A stretch of DNA of 64,000 bases, from assembly GCF_019720895.1 (NCBI RefSeq), contig NZ_JAHKSH010000006.1, positions 186,001-250,000 on the forward strand, given 5' to 3'. This DNA comes from Microbacterium salitolerans. Its GTDB lineage: Bacteria > Actinomycetota > Actinomycetes > Actinomycetales > Microbacteriaceae. Below the pieces are notes generated by a model. It ran no database searches. It worked only from the letters and a program-made list of their open reading frames with translations, and was not told where the DNA came from. A program made the translations under genes and the position numbers. This document shows, piece by piece, positions 15,659 through 25,329 of this stretch (position 1 is its first letter; every line of letters begins with the position of its first letter).

Positions 15659-16676
15659 GACCCCTCCTTCTCAGCAGCAGCCACAGGAATAGGCCGGCGC
15701 CGACGATTCCGACGACGACCGACAGCGGGATCTCATAGGGGAACCGCACGAGACGGGCGATGATGTCGCACGCCACGACGAAGACGGCGCCGAGCCCCGC
15801 GACCCAGGGGATGGCACGGCGTACGTTGTCACCGATGAGGAGGCTGACGACGTTGGGCACGACGAGGCCGAGGAACGGCAGCACGCCGGCGGTGACGAGG
15901 ACGCACGCCGTGATGACGGCGACGACGACCATGCCGATCGCGACGACGCGGCGATAGTCGAGTCCGAGGTTGGTCGCGAACTCCTCGCCGAGTCCGATGA
16001 CGCTGAATCGATCAGCGGCGATCCACGCGATGACCACCATGATCAGGGCGATCCAGAGCATCTCGTACCGACCGCGCATGACGTTCGCGAAGGATCCCTG
16101 CGCCCACTGGCCGAGCGACTGCAGCAGGTCGAGACGGTAGGCGAAGAAGGTCGTGACGGCGCCGACGACGCCGCCGAGCATGATGCCGACGAGGGGCACG
16201 AGCACGAGGTGGCGCACGGGGACGAAGCGGATGATCCGCAGGAACACCCACGTTCCGAAGAGCGCGAACACTGAGACGATCACCATGCGCGCGGGGATCG
16301 CCAAGCCGGGCAGGAAGACCATCGCGGCGAGCATGCCGAGCCCGGCGAACTCGGTGACGCCGGTCGTCGACGGCTCGACGAACTTGTTGCGCACGAGCAT
16401 CTGCATGATGAGGCCCGCGATCGCGAGCGAAGCCCCGACGAGGACGAGCGCGACCGTGCGAGGGATCCGGCTCGCCGCGAGCAGGAACGCACCGTGGCCG
16501 TCGCCGGTCGAGACGCCGGCGAGCGACACCTCGCTCGAGGCTCCGATGAAGATGCTCACGGCCGAGAGCAGGACGAGGAGGACGCCGATGAGCACCCCCA
16601 CCCACGTGCGCCGGGGGCGCGGCGGGGCGGGGGCGCTCGTCGTCGCCGCGGCTGTCATCGCAGCCATGCGCGGCAC
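15648..16676 (-). CDS. Siderophore ABC permease (YclN-like)
   Basis: FecCD-family permease (342 aa) with RIPRTVALVLVGASLAIAGLIMQ near the first spans, the hallmark of siderophore permeases, and GLGEEFATNLGLDYRRV in the coupling loop. The annotated GTG at 16676 is 14 nt past the binding-protein stop; an in-frame ATG at 16667 is an alternative, and neither has a clear ribosome site, so coupling to the upstream gene is likely. Works with YclO-, YclP- and YclQ-like neighbours. Confidence 0.9.
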   Translation of the reverse strand: MPRMAAMTAAATTSAPAPPRPRRTWVGVLIGVLLVLLSAVSIFIGASSEVSLAGVSTGDGHGAFLLAASRIPRTVALVLVGASLAIAGLIMQMLVRNKFVEPSTTGVTEFAGLGMLAAMVFLPGLAIPARMVIVSVFALFGTWVFLRIIRFVPVRHLVLVPLVGIMLGGVVGAVTTFFAYRLDLLQSLGQWAQGSFANVMRGRYEMLWIALIMVVIAWIAADRFSVIGLGEEFATNLGLDYRRVVAIGMVVVAVITACVLVTAGVLPFLGLVVPNVVSLLIGDNVRRAIPWVAGLGAVFVVACDIIARLVRFPYEIPLSVVVGIVGAGLFLWLLLRRRGRVH

Positions 16677-16689
16677 CGCAGCACGCGGG

Positions 16690-17712
16690 TCACTCCGAGA
16701 TCGCGAGGATGTCGTCGATCATGATCTGCGTCGTGTCGATCCCGCCGAAGACGATGTACCAGGCGGTCGGATCGAGGTAGACGATCTGGTCGTTCTTCCA
16801 GGCGGTCGTCTCGTGGACGATCTCGTTGTCGAGCACGACCTCCGCGGCCTGCTCGCCCTCGGCGTCGGTCGCCGCGTTGCGGTCGGTCACGAAGAGGTAG
16901 TCGGGGTCGTTCTCGAGGAGGAACTCGAACGAGACGGGCTCGCCGTGCGTCGCCTCTTCGATGTCGGTGAGGACCGGCTCGACACCGAACACGTCGTAGA
17001 CGAGACCGCCGCGCAGGTTGCGCCCGGAGAAGTCGCCGTCCGCCGGCTTGAGGGCGCTGAGGCTGTCGCCCGACACCATGACGCTGAGCCCCGTGCCGAT
17101 GTCGGCGGTCGCCGCACGCGCCTCCTCGATGCCGGCGTTCAGCTCGTCGAGCGCCGCCTGCGCCTCGTCCTCGGCGCCGAGCACCTCACCGAGGAACGTG
17201 ACGCTGCTCTCGAGGGTCTCCTCGAAGGATCCCTGCGACGACAGATCGATCGTCGGCGCGATCTCGCTGAGATCTTCGTACATCGCGGCCGAGCGGCCGC
17301 CGACGATGATGAGGTCGGGCTGCGCCGCCTCGACCTCGAGCAGGTCGGCTTCGAAGAGCGACCCGGCGTTGATCGCATCGTCGGCGAGATAGCCCCGCAG
17401 GTAGTCGGGAACGGACTCGAGCGGCGCACCCGCTGCCTCGCCCCCGAGAGCGCCCCACGTGTCGAGCGACGCCATGTCGAAGATGATGACGTTCTCGGGG
17501 TTCTTGGGGACATCGACCGTCGTCTCCTCGTAGACGGGCTCTTCGTCTTCGCCGGCCGTGTTGTACGCGAACGAGTACTCGACGGTCTCGGCTGCGGCGT
17601 CGTCGGTGGAACCCGCCTCCGCGTCTGCTTCGGCGTTCGATGAGCAGCCGGCGAGGACGAGCGCGGACGCGGCGACGAGCGCCAACGTGGAGACAGGACG
17701 GATCAAGGACAT
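16690..17712 (-). CDS. Siderophore-binding lipoprotein (YclQ/CeuE/FatB-like)
   Basis: Substrate-binding lipoprotein (340 aa) with signal and lipobox LAGCSS near residue 22. The mature part is a class III helical-backbone binding protein. Segments such as ENVIIFDMASLDTWGALG, PDLIIVGGR, DVFGVEPV, VSFEFLLENDPDYLFVTDR and NDQIVYLDPTAWYI follow YclQ of Bacillus and CeuE/FatB closely, which bind petrobactin or other catecholate-type ferric siderophores. The ATG at 17712 has GCAGGAG upstream. It heads the operon and lies directly behind two inverted iron boxes. No siderophore biosynthesis genes are present, so it may scavenge foreign siderophores. Confidence 0.93.
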   Translation of the reverse strand: MSLIRPVSTLALVAASALVLAGCSSNAEADAEAGSTDDAAAETVEYSFAYNTAGEDEEPVYEETTVDVPKNPENVIIFDMASLDTWGALGGEAAGAPLESVPDYLRGYLADDAINAGSLFEADLLEVEAAQPDLIIVGGRSAAMYEDLSEIAPTIDLSSQGSFEETLESSVTFLGEVLGAEDEAQAALDELNAGIEEARAATADIGTGLSVMVSGDSLSALKPADGDFSGRNLRGGLVYDVFGVEPVLTDIEEATHGEPVSFEFLLENDPDYLFVTDRNAATDAEGEQAAEVVLDNEIVHETTAWKNDQIVYLDPTAWYIVFGGIDTTQIMIDDILAISE

Positions 17713-17792
17713 AGAGGCGACTCCTGCTGTGTGGAGAGCGCGCTGACAGGCGCGGACTCGAGGTGGACAGGACGGGATGCTTCCCGTCGTGA

Positions 17793-17837
17793 AGGTGAGG
17801 CTAGCCTTACTCGGCCTGAGTAAGGTTAGCCTCACCT
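17793..17837 (-). promoter_or_regulatory. Double iron box (DtxR/IdeR-type) in inverted array
   Basis: Two 20-bp arms (17793-17812 and 17818-17837) are inverted copies identical at 19 of 20 positions. Each contains a match to the DtxR/IdeR box, AGGTGAGGCTAGCCTTA or AGGTGAGGCTAACCTTA, against the family consensus TTAGGTTAGGCTAACCTAA. They precede the siderophore operon, so the metal-loaded repressor should shut it off when iron is ample. A 7-bp hairpin lies between boxes and gene at 17771-17788. Confidence 0.85.
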
Positions 17838-17875
17838 CCACCGATGCGTCCAACTCGGCGTGCCGCGTGGCCCTT

Positions 17876-18877
17876 CTATCGGGTGCTGAAAGCCGCGTCG
17901 AACGCGGCATCGGGCGGCGTGATGGCGTTGAGCTTGCGCACGAATGCGAGCGCCTCGGGCGCCCCCTGCAGCCGGTCCATCCCCGCGTCCTCCCACTCGA
18001 CGCTCGTCGGGCCGTCGTAGCCGATGGCGTTCAGCGCGCGGAACAGCGGCTCCCAGGGCACCTCGCCGTGGCCCGTCGACACGAACGTCCAGCCGCGCCG
18101 CGGATTCGCCCACGGCAGGTGGGATCCCAGCACGCCGTTTCGCCCGTCGAGGTTCGTCACCGACTCCTTCACGTGCACGTGCAGGATGTGGTCGGCGAAG
18201 TCGAGCACGAAGGCCACCGGATCGAGCTGCTGCCACATGAAGTGCGACGGGTCGAAGTTGATGCCGAACCCGGGGCGGTGCCCGACCGCCTCGAGCGTGC
18301 GCTTCGCGGTCCAGTAGTCGTACGCGATCTCGGACGGATGCACCTCGAGGGCGAAGCGCACGTCCTGCTCCTCGAACACGTCGATGATGGGGTTCCAGCG
18401 GTCGGCGAAGTCCTGGTAGCCGGCCTCGATCGCCTCGTCGCTGACGGGCGGGAACATCGCGACGTACTTCCAGATCGACGACCCGGTGAAGCCGGTGACG
18501 GTCTTCACGCCGAGCTTCGCCGCGAGGCGCGCCGTGTTCTTCAGCTCCTCCGCCGCGCGCTGGCGCACGCCCTCGGGGTCGCCGTCGCCCCAGATGCTGT
18601 CGGGCAGGATGTCGCGGTGGCGCTGATCGATCGGGTCGTCGCACACCGCCTGCCCCTTGAGGTGATTCGCGATCGTCCAGACCCGCAGGCCATGACGTGC
18701 GAGTATCGCCTTCCGGTCGGCGATGTACGCCTCATCGTCCCAGCGCGACGGATCGAGGTGGTCGCCCCAGCAGGCGATCTCGAGCCCGTCGTAGCCCCAC
18801 TCGCCCGCGAGCCGGCAGACCTCCTCGAAGGGCAGGTCGGCCCACTGGCCGGTGAACAGCGTGATCGGTCGGGTCAT
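17876..18877 (-). CDS. Sugar phosphate isomerase/epimerase-family TIM barrel
   Basis: A 333-aa xylose-isomerase-like TIM barrel of the kind found in inositol and keto-sugar catabolism. It starts at ATG 18877 with GGAGGAG. The metal-site residues expected for this fold are visible as Glu in [13 protein letters not shown], His/Asp in [10 protein letters not shown], His in [10 protein letters not shown] and Glu in [10 protein letters not shown]. It lies 23 nt downstream of the Gfo/Idh/MocA gene and is clearly in one operon with it. The pairing suggests that the dehydrogenase makes a keto-sugar which this enzyme then isomerises or cleaves. The exact substrate is not known. Confidence 0.88.
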   Translation of the reverse strand: MTRPITLFTGQWADLPFEEVCRLAGEWGYDGLEIACWGDHLDPSRWDDEAYIADRKAILARHGLRVWTIANHLKGQAVCDDPIDQRHRDILPDSIWGDGDPEGVRQRAAEELKNTARLAAKLGVKTVTGFTGSSIWKYVAMFPPVSDEAIEAGYQDFADRWNPIIDVFEEQDVRFALEVHPSEIAYDYWTAKRTLEAVGHRPGFGINFDPSHFMWQQLDPVAFVLDFADHILHVHVKESVTNLDGRNGVLGSHLPWANPRRGWTFVSTGHGEVPWEPLFRALNAIGYDGPTSVEWEDAGMDRLQGAPEALAFVRKLNAITPPDAAFDAAFSTR

Positions 18878-18900
18878 GTCTCTCTCCTCCAGTCGTCCGG

Positions 18901-20064
18901 TCAGACCGTGATCCAGCGCGCGTCGGCGCTCGAGCTCTCCTCGACCGCCGCGAGCACACGCTGCACCTGCGCACCCTCGTCGAATGTGGGCGACGGATCC
19001 GCTCCGCTCGCGATCGCATCGACGAAGTCCTTCACCTGGTGGCTGAACGCGTGCTCGTATCCGAGCATGTGGCCCGCCGGCCACCAGCCTTCAAGGTACG
19101 GGTGCGCGGGCTCGGTCACGATGACGCGGGTGAATCCCTGATCGGTGTCAGGCGCCGTGCGGTCGTAGACCTGCAGCTCGTTCATGCTCTCGAGGTTGAA
19201 GGCGATCGCGCCCTTGTCTCCCGAGATCTCGACCGTGAGCTCGTTCTTGCGGCCGGTCGCAAAACGCGTCGCTTCGAACGCGGCGAGCGCCCCGCCCGTC
19301 AGACGGCCCGTGAAGATCGCGACGTCGTCGACCGTGACCTCGCCGTACTCGTCGCCGCCCCTGCCCGCGATGCCGACGCGCTCGGTCTCGATCGGGCGCT
19401 CCTTCACGATCGTCTCGACGACGCCCGAGACGGTCGACACCTGCTGCCCCGTGAGGAACTGCACGAGATCGACGGCGTGCCCGCCGATGTCGCCGAGCGC
19501 ACCCGCCCCTGCCTGGTCCTTCTTGAGGCGCCACGACAGGGGCGCCTCGGGGTCGACGAGCCAGTCCTGGCGATACGCGGCGCGCACCTGCTGGACCGTG
19601 CCGATCCGCCCCTCGGCGATGAGGTCGCGCGCCCGCGTGAGCGCGGGCACGCGCCGATAGGTGAAGCCGAGCATCGCGCGCGCACCTGCGCCCGCCGCGG
19701 TGCGCGCGGCGGCGGCCATCTGGTCGGCGTCGTCGACCGTGTTGGCGAGCGGCTTCTCGCACAGCACGTGCTTGCCCGCTTCGAGCGCCGCGATCGCGAT
19801 CTCGTCGTGCGAGTGGCCGGGCGTCACGATGTCGATCACGTCGATGTCATCGCGCGCCACGACCTCACGCCAGTCGGTGGCGGCTTCGTTCCATCCCCAC
19901 TTGGCCGCCGCCGCCGTGACCGCGTCCTCGTTGCGCCCCACGATCACCGACATCTCGATCGCCCGCGGCAGGCCGAAGACCCGCGGCGCCGTGCGCCAGG
20001 CCTGTGAGTGGGCGGCCCCCATGAAGCCGTATCCGATCATCGCGACTCGAAGCGCGCCTGTCAT
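18901..20064 (-). CDS. Gfo/Idh/MocA-family oxidoreductase
   Basis: NAD(P)-dependent sugar dehydrogenase (387 aa). The N-terminal Rossmann fold carries GYGFMG (residues 11-16) and the family catalytic motif EKP (103-105). The C-terminal half has the mixed sheet with [16 protein letters not shown], including the conserved Asp and His of this family. The C-terminal segment with [10 protein letters not shown] resembles levoglucosan and inositol dehydrogenases more than glucose-fructose oxidoreductase, by my reading. It sits between a sugar-binding protein and an isomerase/epimerase. Substrate unresolved. Confidence 0.88.
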   Translation of the reverse strand: MTGALRVAMIGYGFMGAAHSQAWRTAPRVFGLPRAIEMSVIVGRNEDAVTAAAAKWGWNEAATDWREVVARDDIDVIDIVTPGHSHDEIAIAALEAGKHVLCEKPLANTVDDADQMAAAARTAAGAGARAMLGFTYRRVPALTRARDLIAEGRIGTVQQVRAAYRQDWLVDPEAPLSWRLKKDQAGAGALGDIGGHAVDLVQFLTGQQVSTVSGVVETIVKERPIETERVGIAGRGGDEYGEVTVDDVAIFTGRLTGGALAAFEATRFATGRKNELTVEISGDKGAIAFNLESMNELQVYDRTAPDTDQGFTRVIVTEPAHPYLEGWWPAGHMLGYEHAFSHQVKDFVDAIASGADPSPTFDEGAQVQRVLAAVEESSSADARWITV

Positions 20065-20088
20065 ATTCCGTTTCCTCTCCTGCTCTCA

Positions 20089-20120
20089 CGACCCGGGGCG
20101 TCCGCAGACACCCCGGGTCG
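20089..20120 (-). terminator. Intercistronic hairpin after the binding-protein gene
   Basis: A 10-bp perfect stem (20089-20098 with 20111-20120) begins 5 nt past the stop codon of the binding-protein gene and precedes the dehydrogenase gene. It occupies the same position as the hairpins at 2601-2635 and 33367-33407. Confidence 0.6.
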
Positions 20121-20125
20121 ACACC

Positions 20126-21184
20126 TCACGACTCGAACGCGAGATCGTAGTACTGCTCGACGTTCTCAGACGTGATGACCGGAGCGTCGAGGACGATGCG
20201 ATAGGGCACGCTCGGCGTGACCAGGTCGCTCATCGTCTTCTCCTGCGCGAGCAGCCGGGCCAGCGCGATGCCGTCGGCGGCCTGCGTCGACGGGTAGATG
20301 ACCGTCGCCTGCATGACGCTCTCGCCCGACTCGATCTCATCCATCATGTTCTTGCTGCCGGCACCGCCGACGAGGAAGAAATCGTCGCGCCCGGCCGAGT
20401 TGATGGCGGCGAGCACGCCGACGCCCTGATCGTCGTCGTGGTTCCAGATCGCGTCGAAATGATCGTTCGCCGAGAGCAGCTGGGTCGTCGCCTCCTCGCC
20501 GCCGGCGACCGTGAAGTCGGCGGCGACGCGCGCGTCGACGTCGAGGCCGCACTCGGAGAGCGCGTCGTTGAAGCCGTCGGTGCGGTCCTGCGTGAGCGGA
20601 AGCGAGTCGATTCCCGCGATCTCGCCGATGACCGCGTCGTCCATATCGCCGACCTGCTCGCAGATGTACTCGCCGGCGCTGACGCCCATACCGTAGTTGT
20701 CACCCAGGATCGTGATGCGCGACGCGTTCGAGTCCGAGAACTCGCGGTCGACGTTGACGACGGGGATCCCTGCCTCCATCGCCTCGAGGGCGACGGGCGT
20801 GAGTGCGGCCCCGTCGGTCGGCAGCAGGACGATCGCGTCGACGCCCTCGTTGATGAACTGCTCGACCGCGGCGATCTGCTGGTTGGCGTCGTTCGTCCCC
20901 TCGGCCTGGCGCAGATCGATGTCGTCGAAGCCGTCGGCCGCGCCCAGCGCACCCGAGTTGATCGCGCCGAGCCAGCCGTGGTCGGCCTCCGGGCCGGACC
21001 AGCCGATCACGACCGTGTCGCCCGACGACTGATTCTCCTCGGCGGTCGTGCCCTGGTCGACGGCGTCGCCGCCGCTCTCCCCCTCGGACCCGTCGCTCGT
21101 GCACCCGGCGAGCAGGCCCACCGCGGCGACCGCGGCCAGACCCGTCGTGAGCGCATGCCTTCTTGTTCCGCGCCGTGACTGCAT
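20126..21184 (-). CDS. Sugar-binding lipoprotein (RbsB-like)
   Basis: Type I periplasmic-binding-fold lipoprotein (352 aa) with basic start (MQSRRGTRRH), hydrophobic stretch and lipobox LAGC near residue 28. A Ser/Gly/Glu-rich linker precedes the binding domain (VVIGWSGPEADHGWLGAINSG, VEQFINEGVDAIVLLPTDG, IPVVNVDREF, DAIWNHDDDQGVGVL). The ATG at 21184 has AAGGAGG at ideal spacing. It leads the leftward catabolic genes and diverges from the ATPase and permease on the right, with which it must assemble, because no other permease is adjacent. The ligand is probably a cyclic polyol or anhydro/keto-sugar, judged from the enzymes. Confidence 0.9.
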   Translation of the reverse strand: MQSRRGTRRHALTTGLAAVAAVGLLAGCTSDGSEGESGGDAVDQGTTAEENQSSGDTVVIGWSGPEADHGWLGAINSGALGAADGFDDIDLRQAEGTNDANQQIAAVEQFINEGVDAIVLLPTDGAALTPVALEAMEAGIPVVNVDREFSDSNASRITILGDNYGMGVSAGEYICEQVGDMDDAVIGEIAGIDSLPLTQDRTDGFNDALSECGLDVDARVAADFTVAGGEEATTQLLSANDHFDAIWNHDDDQGVGVLAAINSAGRDDFFLVGGAGSKNMMDEIESGESVMQATVIYPSTQAADGIALARLLAQEKTMSDLVTPSVPYRIVLDAPVITSENVEQYYDLAFES

Positions 21185-21438
21185 GATTCCTCCTTGAACA
21201 TGTGCAGGTGACGCCGACTCGGGCGCCGGCACATGGCCGCGCGCGCTGTCCTCATCGACGAGGCCGACGCTAGCAGAACTGCACGGCTGCTGTACACCTT
21301 TTGTCGAAACCGTGTGAAAAGGTTCTTCTTGCCCCTCTCACCTGGGTTTCTGTCGGCGCGTGACGACACGCTGACTGCGCACGGGGGCCGCCACATACTG
21401 ATCTTTCGCACGCCACTTCGACGTGTTATGTTCGCCGG
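21185..21438. promoter_or_regulatory. Divergent promoter region of the sugar locus
   Basis: This 254-nt region separates the binding-protein gene (leftward) from the ATPase gene (rightward). CCTTTT and AAAAGG, 13 nt apart around 21297-21321, form a loose dyad that could be an operator. Rightward, TATGTT (21427-21432) ends 6 nt before the GTG at 21439, which suggests a leaderless transcript. The ROK regulator downstream is the likely controller. Confidence 0.5.
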
Positions 21439-22959
21439 GTGATCAAAGATGACCACCCACCGACACTCCTGTCGATCCGCGGCGTGACGAAGCGCTTCGG
21501 CGCCGTGACGGCGCTCCGCGGAGTCGACCTCGACGTCGCGCCCGGAGAGGTCCACTGCCTGCTCGGGCAGAACGGCGCCGGCAAGTCGACGCTCATCAAG
21601 GTGCTCGCGGGCGTGCACCAGCCCGACGACGGAGAGGTGCTGTGGCGCGGCGAGCCCGCGCACGTCGCGACGCCGCAGGCGGCGATCGAGACGGGCATCG
21701 CCACGATGTACCAGGAGCTCGACGTCGTCGACGGCCTGACGATCGCAGAGAACATCTTCCTCGGTCACGAGCTCGACCGCGGGGGCGTCACCCGCCGGAG
21801 CGAGCAGGTCGCGAAGACGCGCGAGCTGCTCGCGCGTCTCGGGCACAGCGCGATGTCTCCGCACGCCGAGGTCGGCACGCTGAGCGCCGCCGAGAAGCAG
21901 ATCGTCAGCATGGCGCGCGCGCTGTCGCATGACATCGAGCTGATCATCATGGACGAGCCGTCGGCCGTGCTCGACACGGAAGAGGTCGCCAACCTGTTCC
22001 GCGTCGTCGCCGAGCTGACCTCGCAGGGCATCGCCGTCATCTACATCACGCACCGCCTCGAGGAGATCCGCCGCATCGGCGACCGCATCACGGTCCTCAA
22101 GGACGGCGCGTCGACCGCCAGCAACCTCGACGTCACCACGACGCCCAAGGACGAGCTGATCCGCCACATGACGGGCCGCGCGGTGACCAACGTGTTCCCC
22201 ACCCGTCCCGGCGTCCCGGCCGGTGCTCCCGTTCTGCTCGACGTCGACGGGCTCCGCCTCGACGGCGTCTTCGACGACGTGTCGTTCCAGGTGCGCGCGG
22301 GCGAGATCGTCGGCCTCGCGGGCCTCGTCGGGTCCGGCCGCTCCGAGATCGTCGAGACGATCTACGGCGCGCGCCGTGCGTCGGCCGGCACCGTCCGCGC
22401 CGACGGGCAGACGGTTCGCCGCGGATCCGTCTCGGCGGCCGTCGCCGCGGGCATGGGCCTCAGCCCCGAGGAGCGCAAGTCGCAGGGGCTCATCCTCGGC
22501 GAGCCGATCTACCGCAACATCACGCTGTCGTCGTTCCAGGACATCGCGCAGGCGGGCCTGCTGAACGAGCCCGGAGAACGCGCGGCCGCCGACGAGCAGA
22601 TCGCGACGCTCGAGCTGCGGCCCGCCGACTCGTCGCGTCCCACCGACACGCTGTCGGGCGGCAACCAGCAGAAGATCCTGCTCGCGCGCTGGCTCGTGCA
22701 CGGCAGCCGGATCCTCCTCCTCGACGAGCCCACGCGCGGCGTCGACGTCGGCGCGCGCGCCGAGATCTACGCCCTCATCCGCCGGCTCGCCGACGCCGGC
22801 AACGCGATCGTGATCATCTCGAGCGAGATCGACGAGGTCCTCGGGCTCGCCGATCAGGTGCTCGTCATCGGCGACGGGCGCCTCCTCACCACCACACCTT
22901 CCGCCGAGATCACCGAGCACGGCGTGCTCGATCTCGTCATGAAAGGAACAGCCGCGTGA
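21439..22959 (+). CDS. Sugar ABC transporter ATP-binding protein (RbsA-like)
   Basis: Tandem ATPase (506 aa) with Walker A GQNGAGKST (about 44-52), Walker B IIMDEPSAVLD, degenerate second P-loop VGSGRSE, LSGGNQQK and LLLDEPTRGVDVGA. The GTG start follows a TATGTT box by 6 nt and has no ribosome site, so it is probably leaderless. It overlaps the permease by 4 nt (GTGA). Serves the importer whose binding protein is encoded divergently at 20126-21184. Confidence 0.93.
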   Translation: MIKDDHPPTLLSIRGVTKRFGAVTALRGVDLDVAPGEVHCLLGQNGAGKSTLIKVLAGVHQPDDGEVLWRGEPAHVATPQAAIETGIATMYQELDVVDGLTIAENIFLGHELDRGGVTRRSEQVAKTRELLARLGHSAMSPHAEVGTLSAAEKQIVSMARALSHDIELIIMDEPSAVLDTEEVANLFRVVAELTSQGIAVIYITHRLEEIRRIGDRITVLKDGASTASNLDVTTTPKDELIRHMTGRAVTNVFPTRPGVPAGAPVLLDVDGLRLDGVFDDVSFQVRAGEIVGLAGLVGSGRSEIVETIYGARRASAGTVRADGQTVRRGSVSAAVAAGMGLSPEERKSQGLILGEPIYRNITLSSFQDIAQAGLLNEPGERAAADEQIATLELRPADSSRPTDTLSGGNQQKILLARWLVHGSRILLLDEPTRGVDVGARAEIYALIRRLADAGNAIVIISSEIDEVLGLADQVLVIGDGRLLTTTPSAEITEHGVLDLVMKGTAA

Positions 22960-23963
22960 CCACGCAGACCTCCGACTCGACCACCACGGCGCCCTCGGCG
23001 CTGCGCCGCATCTTCTCGGGATCGGTCGGGCGCAACCTCGGCCTCGTCGTCGGCCTCGCGGCCATCGTCGTCGTCGGCATCGTGACCGCGCCCAACACGT
23101 TCGCCGACATCAACAACGTCTTCACGATCCTGCGCCAGGCGTCGATCATCGGCGTCATCAGCATCGGCATGACGTTCGTGATCCTGTCGGGCGGGATCGA
23201 CCTCTCCGTCGGCGCCGTCCTGGCCCTCGCGTCGGTGGCGGCGACGATCGCGGCGGTGCAGGACATCGTCGTGCAGTCGCACTGGATCGTCATGGTCGTC
23301 GTCGCGCTCGCGACGGGCCTCGCCGCGGGAATGATCAGCGGCGTCGTCGTCGCCTACGGCAGGGTGGCGGCATTCATCGCGACGCTCGCGATGATGGTCG
23401 GCGGGCGCGGGCTCGCCGAGATCCTCGCCGACAACCGCACGCTCGTGATCTCATCGAGCGAATTCAAGCGCGCGATGAACGTCGATCTGCTCGGCATCGA
23501 CATCCTCATCTGGATCTTCGCGATCGTCGCCGCCGCCGGCTGGTTCATCCTCAACCGCACGACGTTCGGGCGCCGCACCGTCGCAATCGGCGGCAATCCC
23601 GAAGCCTCGCGCCTCAGCGGCATCAAGGTCAAGCGACACACGATGTGGCTGTACGCGCTCTCGGGTCTCTGCGCCGGCATCGCGGCCGTCATGATGCTCG
23701 GCCGAACGACGGCGGGCACCTCCACCCACGGGCAGCTGTACGAGCTCGACGCGATCGCCGCGGTCGTCGTCGGCGGCACCCTCCTCGCCGGCGGGCGCGG
23801 CACGATCACGGGCACCGTGTTCGGCGTGCTGATCTTCGCGACGCTCCGCAACGTCTTCGTGCAGAACAACCTGTCGTCGGCCGTGCAGGCCGTCGCGATG
23901 GGCATCATCATCGTCGTCGCCGTGCTGCTGCAGCAGCGGTTCGCGTCGAAGCCCGGCCGCTGA
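22956..23963 (+). CDS. Sugar ABC transporter permease (RbsC-like)
   Basis: Membrane permease (335 aa) with about nine hydrophobic spans, the ILSGGIDLSVGA signature in the first third and VVVGGTLLAGGRGT near the end. It is the only permease here, so it presumably works as a homodimer, as RbsC does. It starts at a GTG overlapping the ATPase stop and ends at a 12-bp hairpin. Confidence 0.92.
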   Translation: MTTQTSDSTTTAPSALRRIFSGSVGRNLGLVVGLAAIVVVGIVTAPNTFADINNVFTILRQASIIGVISIGMTFVILSGGIDLSVGAVLALASVAATIAAVQDIVVQSHWIVMVVVALATGLAAGMISGVVVAYGRVAAFIATLAMMVGGRGLAEILADNRTLVISSSEFKRAMNVDLLGIDILIWIFAIVAAAGWFILNRTTFGRRTVAIGGNPEASRLSGIKVKRHTMWLYALSGLCAGIAAVMMLGRTTAGTSTHGQLYELDAIAAVVVGGTLLAGGRGTITGTVFGVLIFATLRNVFVQNNLSSAVQAVAMGIIIVVAVLLQQRFASKPGR

Positions 23964-23967
23964 GCGC

Positions 23968-23995
23968 GATCGGCGGGCCGCTGGGCCCGCCGATC
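23968..23995 (+). terminator. Terminator after the permease gene
   Basis: Perfect 12-bp stem (23968-23979 with 23984-23995) with loop GCTG, 5 nt beyond the stop codon and 73 nt before the ROK gene. No T-run. Confidence 0.65.
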
Positions 23996-24067
23996 AGCCG
24001 ACGTACGATGAGAGTTTCCGGTCACACGGCCCTGCCGTTCTGACTGTCGAACAGGGAGGGAGCCGGG

Positions 24068-25252
24068 ATGGCTGAGATCACGACGAGCGGCCGCGGCGAT
24101 GTGGCGCACCTGTTCCAGCTCCTGCGCGACGGCTCCCCGCGCACGCGCGCCGAGCTCGCGAAGGCGACAGGGCTCGCGCGCTCGACGATCGCGACGCGGG
24201 TCGACCTGCTCATGCGCATGGACCTCATCGCACCGGTCGCCGACGGCGTCTCCACCGGCGGCCGCCCGCCCTCGCGGTTCGCGCTGAATCCCCGGGCGCG
24301 CGTCGTCGTCGCGGCCGACCTCGGCGCCTCGCACGCGACCGTCGCCATCACCGATCTCGAGGGATCCGTCCTCGCCGAGCACAGCGATCCGCTCGCCATC
24401 GCCGATGGGCCCGTGCCCGTGCTGACCTGGCTCATCGAGAGCGCGCGCCGCCTCCTCGCCGAGGTCGACCGCCGCGAGACCGATGTCGCGGCCATCGGGA
24501 TCGGGCTTCCCGGCCCCGTCGAGTTCTCCACCGGCCAGCCCGTCAATCCGCCGATCATGCCCGGGTGGGATCGCTTCGACGTCCCCGGCTGGATGCGCGA
24601 TCACTTCGATGTGCCCGTCCTCGTCGACAACGACGTCAACATCTGCGCCCTCGGCGAGCGCGCCGTCGGATGGCCCGACGTCGAGCACCTCATGTTCGTG
24701 AAGGTGGCGACGGGCATCGGCGCCGGCATCGTCTCGGGCGGCGAGCTGCAGCGCGGGGCCCAGGGCATTGCGGGCGACATCGGCCACGTGCGCGTCGCAC
24801 GCGGCGACGACGTGCCCTGCACGTGCGGCAACAGCGGGTGTCTCGAGGCGCTCGCCTCCGGTCCCGCGCTCGCGCGCGCCCTGCGAGACACGGGGCTGGA
24901 CGCCCGCACCGGATCCGACGTCGTCGAGCTCGTCAAGGCCGGCGATCTCGCCGCCACGCAGGCCGTGCGTCAGGCTGGCCGCGACATCGGCGAGGTCCTC
25001 ACGGCGTCCGTGAGCCTGCTGAACCCGACCGTCATCGCGATCGGCGGATCCATGGCCCGCGTGGGCGAGCACCTCATCGCGGGCGTGCGCGAGGTCGTCT
25101 ACATGCGCTCGACGCCGCTCGCGACCGAGCGCCTCACGATCGCCCAGGCGACGACCGGCCCGCGAGCCGCGGTGCTCGGCGCGAGCATGCTCGCCGTCGA
25201 GCACGCCCTCTCCCCCGCGGGAATCGCGGCGAACTTCACGACGGTCGCCTGA
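24068..25252 (+). CDS. ROK-family transcriptional regulator
   Basis: Repressor (394 aa) with an N-terminal winged helix (RTRAELAKATGLARSTIATRVDLL, about 22-46) and a C-terminal sugar-kinase-like ROK domain. That domain has the phosphate-binding AADLGASHATVAITDLEG, the NDVN motif after VPVLVDNDVN, and the zinc motif CTCGNSGCLE. The full zinc motif marks a true ROK fold. With an N-terminal HTH and no pathway kinase it is a regulator, probably of the divergent sugar locus. The ATG has GGAGGGAG upstream. Confidence 0.9.
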   Translation: MAEITTSGRGDVAHLFQLLRDGSPRTRAELAKATGLARSTIATRVDLLMRMDLIAPVADGVSTGGRPPSRFALNPRARVVVAADLGASHATVAITDLEGSVLAEHSDPLAIADGPVPVLTWLIESARRLLAEVDRRETDVAAIGIGLPGPVEFSTGQPVNPPIMPGWDRFDVPGWMRDHFDVPVLVDNDVNICALGERAVGWPDVEHLMFVKVATGIGAGIVSGGELQRGAQGIAGDIGHVRVARGDDVPCTCGNSGCLEALASGPALARALRDTGLDARTGSDVVELVKAGDLAATQAVRQAGRDIGEVLTASVSLLNPTVIAIGGSMARVGEHLIAGVREVVYMRSTPLATERLTIAQATTGPRAAVLGASMLAVEHALSPAGIAANFTTVA

Positions 25253-25329
25253 CGCGCTTCTCCGCCGCCGTCCGGCGAATCAGTGCGCCGGCCGGCGCCG
25301 CGTCGGCGATCCGTCGCGCTCACGCCGGG

